Part shown: one piece after another, positions 16,861 to 24,447 of the stretch
Numbering within the stretch: position 1 is the first letter of the stretch
Layout: every line of letters starts with the position of its first letter
From: a virus
Virus record (IMG/VR): IMGVR_UViG_3300027996_000105
Coordinates: 1-33,690 of that record
Direction: 5' to 3' (one strand)
Length of the DNA stretch: 33,690 nt
Notes under the pieces: model-generated
Databases searched by the model: none
The model's input: only the letters and a program-made list of their open reading frames with translations
What the model was told of the DNA's origin: nothing
Translations under genes and position numbers: made by a program

Positions 16861-19604
16861 TGAATCTTAATGTTTTGGAAAAATGCCTTATGGGCATTGT
16901 AGTTAGTGTTAATCTCACTTGTATCTAGTGGTTTGTCGTAAACTTTAAAACTTCCTACTCGGCCACCTAAGGCACTGCTGAACCCATGGGATCCTAGAAC
17001 AGAGGCTGATCCTCCAATGGAAGTACTACCCATAAACCCACCAGAGCTAGTAGAGTAAGTAATAGGGCTACCATCAGTCCATCCTCCACCAATAACCCAT
17101 GGAGTAAAGAAAGGGTCTAAGGTAGGTCCATTGTCTAGTACAGAGGTAGCACTTGTATTTAAATTGTCTTTTGAATACAAGAAACTAGGGTTATCACCTG
17201 TGCTGATAAAGGAAGGTATTCTGGGAGGTTCTTTATACTGTGTACCGAAAGTAGTACTCATAGGGGCTGTATCCAAAAGCTCGTTATTTAAATATATGCT
17301 AATAAGGTCATTTTGTACATCAAACGAAACATTCATATGTACATAAGTAGATGAAAGATCCCCAAAAGTGTAGCCTGAGGGGGTCTGCTTTGTATGAGGG
17401 ACAATCATACAATCAAAAGTTGTTAAAGTAGACTCACAAGAACCCGACCTGATAAACTCAACAGAATTATTACCACTTGAATCCTGTATGGATTGTGTAG
17501 GGGCTATAAAGAATGCGAAACTTGAAGTGGTACTGCTAGAATCCAGACCAGCGTAATTCAAGGCGATGTCTGTATCACTACCCCTAGTGGCAGTAGTCCC
17601 TTGAGTCTTCATTTGGGGGTCCCTAGTAAAGCCCATAACCATGCCCCTGACTGTATCACTATTACCGTTCCTAGGCATAATATCAGGATCTCCTGTATAG
17701 GACCCTCCTGTATTCTCATTAGCTAAGATAACCTTATAGTAATTATAATCAAGCCAAGCACCTTTTGAGTCTTCAGGTATTTGTGAGTTTCCTCCTGGGA
17801 TCGGATAGGTGCCATTCTCAAACCTATTATAATTTTGAGCGAACGCTTTAGGCATATGAAGCCAGAAATCAAAAGAACATCCCCTAAGGTTAAACATTAA
17901 GTCCTGCATTCTTTTGCTTGGAGGTAATCTAAGATAACTTCCAACATTGGTGGGTTTTAATAATGAACCAGAAGCAGCGAAAGATACTACCCCGTCCAGT
18001 AAGGGAATGCCTAGACCTTGAGAGAAAACCTCAGAAGTTGATCTTCCGACTAATTGCGCGTCTTGGGAAGAATCACTATTACAACTTATAACATTAGTTA
18101 ATACAGAGTTAGGGGGCTCAACCTTAGCGTTTAGAAAGCTATAAATAGCGACTAAGTGATCAGGGGCTACTGCGTCTGATATGGTTAACGCAGGCATGAC
18201 TGTGGAGCTTGCAGAGGGCAAATCAGCGAATGCGCCCGTACCTATGGGTGCTATTTGTAAAGGCGTTAGGGAGAAGGTGTGGGCCGTTGTAACTTGTTTT
18301 ACAAATATAGGCTTAACGGGTAAGATTATTCCGCTTACCTCCCCGTGGTCAATTACTAATTCCCTTTGTTTATCAAATCCAACTTCTAAATTTAAATTTG
18401 ATAAATAACTGAAATCGTTTACAGGGACTTTTCCAGGAAGGAAGGTCTTTTCGTATCCGAACAAATCATAAGCTTTAACGGCAACCTCAATTTGTTTCTT
18501 CCTTTTTCTAATCTTAATGTCAAAGGATTCTATTGTAGAGAAGATACCCTGTTGTATGTTATGAATAATAGCAGAGGTAGGATCATACCCAGAAGCAATT
18601 AAATTCTGCTTATCCCTTTCCATATCCGTTATAATTTTAGACTTATTACCTTGAAGGACTCCTAATGTATGATCCTCGCTGTAGTGTTCAAGCAAGTATT
18701 GCCCATCATCAATATTTTCTATATCAAAAATGGTTCCTACATAATCGTCAAGATCCCCCAAGCTAACCTGAGTACCTTTTCCTCCTAAATTTGGGGAATG
18801 ATCAAGCTTCCACTTGTTTGTGTCTGGTACGAAGCTTAAGTTGCTAATATCATCCAAGGTGGGGATTTCTGACCCATCTGAATACACCCTATTTTGTGAA
18901 TCATAATAAAGACCGTCAACCGATAATAGGAAAGACCCACTCTTACTTTCAGGAGGACCAAAAGTTAGCCTGAATATCTCTTCCTCTTCCTCTTGGTCAG
19001 CATCAGGATCAAAAGCTTCACCATTCTGTCTAGCAATTATGACAGAACCAATCATTTCTAATAAAGCTACTGACTTTTCTATAAAGTCTGCGCTTTGAGT
19101 CATGATTGTTTCTTGCTCAAATAGAAGGGCTGCCGTCTGCTCATTCGAAACAGGATCGGTAGTTATGCTATCCTCCATCTGACCCAGGAAAGACTGTAAA
19201 CAAGCTATAATATCATTAATCTGGTCTATAGTGGCGTTTAGTTGTGCTTGGGCTTCCTGAATAAACCCAATGCCTGCCCCTACAGCACCCAAAAGACCAT
19301 CCATAAAGGAACCTAGGCCACCTAAACCCGAATCTAACCCCCACTCATAGACCCCATCTCCGTCCTTATCGTACAGGCCAATTAAACCAAAAATAAAGTC
19401 CTTGGACGCAGCGATAGCGGTTTGGGCTGCCATTATGCCTTTGTTAATTCCAGCCGTTAGGGCAGCAAGGGCATCCCCAGGCAACATGTTTAGAATGTCC
19501 ATCCCTAAATCAAAAATACAAGGAGGTAGACCAAAAGTTGGAAGGGTTCCTGTCCCAAGAGGGACTCCAACTAACCATTCGGTACTTAAGGGATTAATAG
19601 GCAT
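16857..19604 (-). CDS. Lectin-like (LamG/concanavalin fold) virion protein between spike and wedge genes
   Basis: The protein has 915 residues. Residues 1-140 are glycine-rich and hydrophobic helices, interrupted near residues 75-88 by DKDGDGVYEWGLD, which looks like a calcium-binding DxDxDG loop. A strongly acidic run (DADQEEEEEIF) lies near residue 200. Residues about 515-915 resemble a LamG/concanavalin A-like domain: GCSFDFWLHMPKA, VHMNVSFDVQNDLISIYLNN, WVIGGGW, and GRVGSFKVYDKPLDTSEIN close to the C-terminus. This domain class usually binds sugars or serves as structural decoration. The gene lies between the spike and the gp25-like gene, a place that is empty in P2 (V-W). It is therefore probably a baseplate-associated protein. 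Its start shares a base with the spike's stop, and its end overlaps the gp25-like start by ATGA. Confidence 0.7.
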   Translation of the reverse strand: MPINPLSTEWLVGVPLGTGTLPTFGLPPCIFDLGMDILNMLPGDALAALTAGINKGIMAAQTAIAASKDFIFGLIGLYDKDGDGVYEWGLDSGLGGLGSFMDGLLGAVGAGIGFIQEAQAQLNATIDQINDIIACLQSFLGQMEDSITTDPVSNEQTAALLFEQETIMTQSADFIEKSVALLEMIGSVIIARQNGEAFDPDADQEEEEEIFRLTFGPPESKSGSFLLSVDGLYYDSQNRVYSDGSEIPTLDDISNLSFVPDTNKWKLDHSPNLGGKGTQVSLGDLDDYVGTIFDIENIDDGQYLLEHYSEDHTLGVLQGNKSKIITDMERDKQNLIASGYDPTSAIIHNIQQGIFSTIESFDIKIRKRKKQIEVAVKAYDLFGYEKTFLPGKVPVNDFSYLSNLNLEVGFDKQRELVIDHGEVSGIILPVKPIFVKQVTTAHTFSLTPLQIAPIGTGAFADLPSASSTVMPALTISDAVAPDHLVAIYSFLNAKVEPPNSVLTNVISCNSDSSQDAQLVGRSTSEVFSQGLGIPLLDGVVSFAASGSLLKPTNVGSYLRLPPSKRMQDLMFNLRGCSFDFWLHMPKAFAQNYNRFENGTYPIPGGNSQIPEDSKGAWLDYNYYKVILANENTGGSYTGDPDIMPRNGNSDTVRGMVMGFTRDPQMKTQGTTATRGSDTDIALNYAGLDSSSTTSSFAFFIAPTQSIQDSSGNNSVEFIRSGSCESTLTTFDCMIVPHTKQTPSGYTFGDLSSTYVHMNVSFDVQNDLISIYLNNELLDTAPMSTTFGTQYKEPPRIPSFISTGDNPSFLYSKDNLNTSATSVLDNGPTLDPFFTPWVIGGGWTDGSPITYSTSSGGFMGSTSIGGSASVLGSHGFSSALGGRVGSFKVYDKPLDTSEINTNYNAHKAFFQNIKIQ

Positions 19605-20668
19605 TATATTGAGTTAGAGTTTAGTGTAGGGATGAAAGCAATTCCAGCAGGAATAAGAGGCTGTAAGTTGACCTGACCAAGAGGCGCAGATATATTAATA
19701 TCCCCTGTCTGTGTAAATATATCTATACCTTTCGAGGCCCATATGGTGATTTTCCCACTGACTGGGTTAGTTCCTACAGTTGCTACAAGGTCATTAGCTA
19801 CAATCTCAATCGTACCACCTGTTTTTAGTTGAACTACTCCATCTCTGTGGAGGGGCTGAGTTCTTACAAATACTCTTGGAGGTGTAAGTGGCTTATAAGC
19901 AAAAGCATTTATATTAATACTATTATGCCAACTATCTATATTAACATTACCCTTCTTTTTATTCAGAGGAGATTCTAGAATAGAGCCATCACCATCCCTA
20001 GTAGCAAAATTTACTATCTGTATCACTCCTCCATTACCAGAATTACTTAGCTTCATGTCTCCTACAGTTGTGTGAAAATTCATGTTACCATAGGATTTTG
20101 CGGTAAAAGAACAGGGGCCAGAGCCCCCAGCATTCCCAGAATTATTCATCTTTAACATTACTCTAGGGGAAGTGTCACTAGTTTCTATAAGTATACCTTC
20201 ACGATCAGTATTTCTAGTTAACTTTATTTTATTAGAACCAGCATAAAGCTGGGCATAACTTCGCCTAGTTACCCCAGGGCTTCCACCTTCACTGCTCTCG
20301 TAAACAAACTCTAAACCGCTATTATGGTGATCCTTCAAGCCAACGGTATCCTTATATGAATTTCCTGTTAGAAATTGATCAGACCCTTTTGGGTAATTAG
20401 GTATAGCCTCCTCTTGGGTTTCTAACGACCCTACTATAGTTGACATATAGAAAAACTCCACATCACTGCCGTCATCGGCAGTGGCAACAAGTATAACATC
20501 CCCCTGACGAGGGTAGGCAGTAAACCCGCCCTCTCCAGGAAATATCGAATTGAAAGGGGAGGTATAACATACCTGAATAGGTATTAACCCCTTTAATAAC
20601 TCTGCGGGTATTTTTATATTGTTAGCAGGATTAAAAGTGCTGGTAACTCTTGCTTTTAATAATTCCAT
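19604..20668 (-). CDS. Baseplate central spike protein, gp5/gpV-like
   Basis: The 354-residue protein starts with an OB-fold-like region (residues about 1-80) containing GEGGFTAYPRQGDVILVATA, the sequence pattern of gp5/gpV/VgrG-type spike N-terminal domains (a 'P..GD.VlV' strand followed by a change to 'y..tivG'). The rest has repeated short strands with Gly, Asn and Asp turns and ends with a regular stretch (KGIDIFTQTGDINISAPLG), as expected for a trimeric beta-helix spike. No lysozyme domain such as that in T4 gp5 is present, and no HxH iron-binding tip motif is visible. It probably sits on the hub and pierces the outer membrane or surface layer on contraction. It directly follows the hub candidate (3-base gap). 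Confidence 0.8.
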   Translation of the reverse strand: MELLKARVTSTFNPANNIKIPAELLKGLIPIQVCYTSPFNSIFPGEGGFTAYPRQGDVILVATADDGSDVEFFYMSTIVGSLETQEEAIPNYPKGSDQFLTGNSYKDTVGLKDHHNSGLEFVYESSEGGSPGVTRRSYAQLYAGSNKIKLTRNTDREGILIETSDTSPRVMLKMNNSGNAGGSGPCSFTAKSYGNMNFHTTVGDMKLSNSGNGGVIQIVNFATRDGDGSILESPLNKKKGNVNIDSWHNSININAFAYKPLTPPRVFVRTQPLHRDGVVQLKTGGTIEIVANDLVATVGTNPVSGKITIWASKGIDIFTQTGDINISAPLGQVNLQPLIPAGIAFIPTLNSNSI

Positions 20669-20671
20669 TAG

Positions 20672-23227
20672 TTATTTATCCTCTGTATTTATTGATTTTA
20701 CGGCTTCAGTTGCTAATTGCTGCCTTTGAATAGTAAACTTTGAGTAACAGTCCCCATTTGATATAACATGCTCATAGCCAGATATCATGTATACACCACT
20801 TAAAAACCCTTTTGGAGCTATACCCCTAGTAAGAGCGAAAAAATTAGTATTATTTAGAAATATACAAGGTTTACCTAGTATTATAGGATCAACTAAATTA
20901 AAAAAAGGAATAGTTTTTAAACTTGCCATAGCTACCGTATTGGATAAGCTTTGAATATAGTTAAGGTGGGCCGTCATTCCAGCATAAGATATTTCCCTAT
21001 CAGTTACTTGGTGAGAGCTTTTTATAATTTCTTTAGTTTTCAATTTTATAGCTTCATAAAAAGCTCTTACATCCTTATCAATATTATTATTCTCTGATAA
21101 CTCCCCTAATGTAAGTAATATTGTGTGTGTTGCCGCATTATTCTTATATGCTTTTTCTAACATATAATCTATATTTTTATCAAACTCTTCATCTGAAAAA
21201 GAGACAGGTTTAGATTTCTCAAAAAGAATATCATTAAGGGAAGAGAGGCTGGTTTTTTTAATTATACTAAACGACTCTAATAAGTTAGCAAAGCCAGTTC
21301 CTTTTTCTGTACTCACAACCTCAATGACATTAGAGTTCTTGTTGTTAGCAATAAATGTCGGTACTGATTCTAATGTTTTTAGTACAGACTGTTCTGTTGA
21401 ATAATCAAATGTCGTTTTTTCTATAGAATTAATATCATAAAGTTTAGCAACATTGTCGATATATTCTCTTATATTTTGTTTGAATAAAAATTTACTGGCA
21501 TTAGTATGCCAAGCCTGTGTGGTAGAGTTTTTAAAAGGAATCTGTAATTGACCAATATAAATTCTCATTATGTGTTCTGAATAACTTGGAGAAAAAGGAG
21601 CTATTAGTCCATTACCTATTATATAATCAGTATAAATTTTTATAGTTTTTTTACCAAGAGTACTCTTCCTCATTGTAAAATTAAAGACTTCCCACTCTGT
21701 TTGAAAATGTAGTTTTACCCCAGACCATGTTGACTGAGTTCTTGTTGTTTTGGATTCCTTTGTAGTATACCAATTCCTATAGAACCCGCTATGTGAGTTT
21801 TTAGGTGACGGACCCCCTCTTGTGTCTTTCTTCCCACAAAGCTGATCTAGGAAAAGAATCTTGTGTTGATCGTTAGTAATGATTAGGGGAGAAGTGTCTA
21901 CATTATCCAAAGGGTAACCCCCTTCGGATAGCCCAAAAAATCTATACATGTTTCTCATGGAATCCATTACAACATCTTCGTAATATCTACTTGTTTTCTT
22001 TCCTCCTACTTTAGGTTGTTTATGGGTAATTGTTAGAAAATAAGTGTTTTCTTTAGTTTTGGGGTTCGTCTCTTCTTTTCTTATGAGTATGTTAAATAAC
22101 TCTAAAATTTTGGATAAAGCATCAAGTCTATATATTTCTGGGGGGGTAGGGTCATAAAATCTCTTTCCTTTTTTTTCGACCGCTTCATCTATTTTTTGTC
22201 TAAATAAACTAGTTAATTTAGGTGATAAAAAAACAAATGGATACACATCATCAGGTCCATTCGTTACCAGGAACTTCTGGTAAAGGTTTTCTAATAAAGT
22301 TACTATTAAATCTTCCCCATAATGGGAAGCTTTAATAAGAAAGGAGGCTTCATTTGGGCCAGAAAGCATTGGATCATACATGCCTGGATTTGAGGGTTGG
22401 TTAATCTTTGTTTCCTCTAATACTAATAGGGGTGGACCTATTATATCCGAAGACTCAAATCCCAAAATATCTCTCCAATTAGAGGTAAAATAATTATCAA
22501 CCTCAAGCTTATTCATAGCACCTGAAGATTCAGCATTTTCCAACTTACTTTCAGCAGCAGTTATATCAATCACCATATTATTTGAAGAATCTTGTGTTAT
22601 AAAAAAAGAAGATAATACAAATTTCCTCCAAGTCGCAGACTTACCTGTACCATTACCGTATTTTAAATAGAATTCATGAGTTTCTGTGTTATCAAACTTA
22701 TCATCTATTTCCTTCATTATCTTCTTTGCTGTTCTATCCTTTGCTTCTTTTTTGAACGGCCAGGGACGATTCCCGTCTGAATCAGTTGGTCTAAAAAATT
22801 CATATACGACATCCGTGGCATTTTCATCCTTATTGGAAAGAACTTCGTTTAACTTTTCCTCGAATTGCCTTTTTCTTTTTTCTTCATCTGTCTCTTCTTC
22901 AGCAGCCTTATTATTTTTAGTACCCCCAACAACAGCCCTAACTTTCTCGAAATAAGTTCTGTATAAGCTAATGATACTTTGATCGAAAAGTCTAGGTACA
23001 AACACCATTTCTGGGTCTAAAAATTTTAAGAAAATAGTAGGAGTATCCGAAGTTTGCCCTTCCCCTGTGATCTTTTTCTCAGAAAAAGAAATAAGGTTGC
23101 CTTCCTGTAAAGTAAGAAGAACAGATTTGCTATCTTCTACATCCCCAATACCTTGGGCAACCAAACTGTCCGTGGTTAGTATTACATAAGGAGAACCTAC
23201 ATTTAAGTTATTATCAAATTTAGACAT
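20672..23227 (-). CDS. Probable baseplate hub protein (gp27/gpD-like position)
   Basis: This is an 851-residue protein without a clear named domain. Its place immediately before the spike gene and after the gp53-like gene is where the hub (T4 gp27, P2 gpD) is normally found. Features that fit are an early strand pattern (TPTIFLKFLDPE near residue 68) and a C-terminal beta segment, GVYMISGYEHVISNGDCYSK then FTIQRQ, similar to the last strands of hub proteins. It is about twice the size of gp27. A highly charged insert (EEETDEEKRKRQFEEKLNEV, about residues 110-130) and long Lys/Glu/Asn-rich helices explain part of the excess. The assignment is inferred from position plus weak sequence resemblance, not from a clear family motif. 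Confidence 0.55.
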   Translation of the reverse strand: MSKFDNNLNVGSPYVILTTDSLVAQGIGDVEDSKSVLLTLQEGNLISFSEKKITGEGQTSDTPTIFLKFLDPEMVFVPRLFDQSIISLYRTYFEKVRAVVGGTKNNKAAEEETDEEKRKRQFEEKLNEVLSNKDENATDVVYEFFRPTDSDGNRPWPFKKEAKDRTAKKIMKEIDDKFDNTETHEFYLKYGNGTGKSATWRKFVLSSFFITQDSSNNMVIDITAAESKLENAESSGAMNKLEVDNYFTSNWRDILGFESSDIIGPPLLVLEETKINQPSNPGMYDPMLSGPNEASFLIKASHYGEDLIVTLLENLYQKFLVTNGPDDVYPFVFLSPKLTSLFRQKIDEAVEKKGKRFYDPTPPEIYRLDALSKILELFNILIRKEETNPKTKENTYFLTITHKQPKVGGKKTSRYYEDVVMDSMRNMYRFFGLSEGGYPLDNVDTSPLIITNDQHKILFLDQLCGKKDTRGGPSPKNSHSGFYRNWYTTKESKTTRTQSTWSGVKLHFQTEWEVFNFTMRKSTLGKKTIKIYTDYIIGNGLIAPFSPSYSEHIMRIYIGQLQIPFKNSTTQAWHTNASKFLFKQNIREYIDNVAKLYDINSIEKTTFDYSTEQSVLKTLESVPTFIANNKNSNVIEVVSTEKGTGFANLLESFSIIKKTSLSSLNDILFEKSKPVSFSDEEFDKNIDYMLEKAYKNNAATHTILLTLGELSENNNIDKDVRAFYEAIKLKTKEIIKSSHQVTDREISYAGMTAHLNYIQSLSNTVAMASLKTIPFFNLVDPIILGKPCIFLNNTNFFALTRGIAPKGFLSGVYMISGYEHVISNGDCYSKFTIQRQQLATEAVKSINTEDK

Positions 23228-23229
23228 CG

Positions 23230-23526
23230 TTATAAGGTTGGGATAAGAATGGGATCACCAGAATTAAACCCTTCAAAAGGATCTGTCACTCCGTTGAAGT
23301 GCATTAAAAACCACCATTTCGAGGGAGAATCATAGAATGTATCAGATATAAGGTCTGGTCTATTGGCATGCATAATTGGGACTCTACCCTTCTCATAATT
23401 ATAAGAACTTTCCATATTAGAAATACGATCATCCATTAAAGTACCTACAGAAGTGGTTACAAGAACCCCCTTATGGTTTATTTCAATAACCCCACTAGAA
23501 TATCTACTTAAACTGTAATCCCTCAT
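23230..23526 (-). CDS. gp53-like (LysM-type) baseplate protein
   Basis: The 98-residue protein contains RPDLISDTFYDSPSKWWFLM followed by HFNGVTDPFEGFNSGDPILI. This parallels the part of T4 gp53 around 'RPEELANAIYGNPQLYWVLL', and the LysM-like pattern 'D.P..wW.i...N...dPf....G..l.IP' found in small baseplate proteins and tail protein X. It is much shorter than T4 gp53 (196 residues) and corresponds mainly to the peptidoglycan/LysM-like core. It overlaps the upstream 304-residue gene by ATGA and is followed after three bases by the hub candidate. A role in joining wedge and hub is inferred. Confidence 0.72.
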   Translation of the reverse strand: MRDYSLSRYSSGVIEINHKGVLVTTSVGTLMDDRISNMESSYNYEKGRVPIMHANRPDLISDTFYDSPSKWWFLMHFNGVTDPFEGFNSGDPILIPTL

Positions 23527-24437
23527 AGTTTTATTATGCCTCCAGGATCCATAGTCGGGTATCCTTGCGCGTTAGGTTTATCTTCATTATATAAAGAATC
23601 CCACCCAGGCGTAAGTCTTTTATCATCACCATACGGAGCGAAATCCCCACCTTTTAACCTAACTTCTCTAAGGGATAAGCTAATCTTTAGTCTTCTGGGG
23701 AGTAAGGTTATGGGGTCGTAACCTACTTCCTCATCATTATCTATACTGTAGGACTCACATATACAAGGTACACTCATAAACATTATGCCATGAGTTAAAG
23801 TAATTATAGGTGGACCTAAGTAAGGTCTTTTTGAATTTGTTAGGACACAAGACCTTATTAAGTTTACCCAATACATTACTTGATAAATACTTTTAATTCT
23901 TTCAGACTGTACGGAACTAGAGGTTTTACCCGCAAGTAATGGATTAGGACCTGTTGTGACTGTAGTAGGTGTAGGGAGTACCTCATTAGCTAATGAAGGA
24001 CTTATCGCTTTAAATAGCTTCCTTTCATTATCAGTAAGACTATCAGAAAAAGCAGTATCAAATTGACCAATTAGATTAGCATAAGTATAGTTATCGTTAA
24101 ATGATCCAAAGTTATCTGTTTGAAAGTAAGAACTCTTTATTCCGTCTTTATCAGTTACATTCGCTGCTGTCGGGTTAATTAAAGTATGCTCTTGGATATT
24201 GGGTAAAGTTATATTAAAATCTAAAGCCAACTTACGAGACTTTGCGCCTAAGTAAGCAAAAATAGAACCATTAGAGCCTATAGGCGTATATTCGCTGTAA
24301 TTTGATTCTAAAGATTCCTTAATAGTAATGTTTTCAATAAAAGGAAGCTGCCGTGTAAATATATCCCCATTTGTTTTCTTAAATTCAAAAACGAGTAGTG
24401 ATTTATCTTCTAAATGTGGATCCATACTAAATGCCAT
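23523..24437 (-). CDS. Probable tail-tube/baseplate junction protein
   Basis: The 304-residue protein follows the tape measure gene and precedes the gp53-like gene, the place of tube-initiator or hub-cap proteins (T4 gp48/gp54 class; the DUT/XkdP-type genes in other phages). It has an N-terminal beta-rich region with SIFAYLGAKSRKLALDFNIT and a C-terminal region PPIITLTHGIMFMSVPCICE, followed by a strand-turn-strand ending in RRLKISLSLREV. These resemble a tube-like beta-barrel of baseplate proteins. The start has a good ribosome binding site (TTAGGAGATAAATT before ATG). The family cannot be fixed from the sequence alone; the call rests on position and general character. Confidence 0.5.
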   Translation of the reverse strand: MAFSMDPHLEDKSLLVFEFKKTNGDIFTRQLPFIENITIKESLESNYSEYTPIGSNGSIFAYLGAKSRKLALDFNITLPNIQEHTLINPTAANVTDKDGIKSSYFQTDNFGSFNDNYTYANLIGQFDTAFSDSLTDNERKLFKAISPSLANEVLPTPTTVTTGPNPLLAGKTSSSVQSERIKSIYQVMYWVNLIRSCVLTNSKRPYLGPPIITLTHGIMFMSVPCICESYSIDNDEEVGYDPITLLPRRLKISLSLREVRLKGGDFAPYGDDKRLTPGWDSLYNEDKPNAQGYPTMDPGGIIKL

Positions 24438-24447
24438 AATTTATCTC

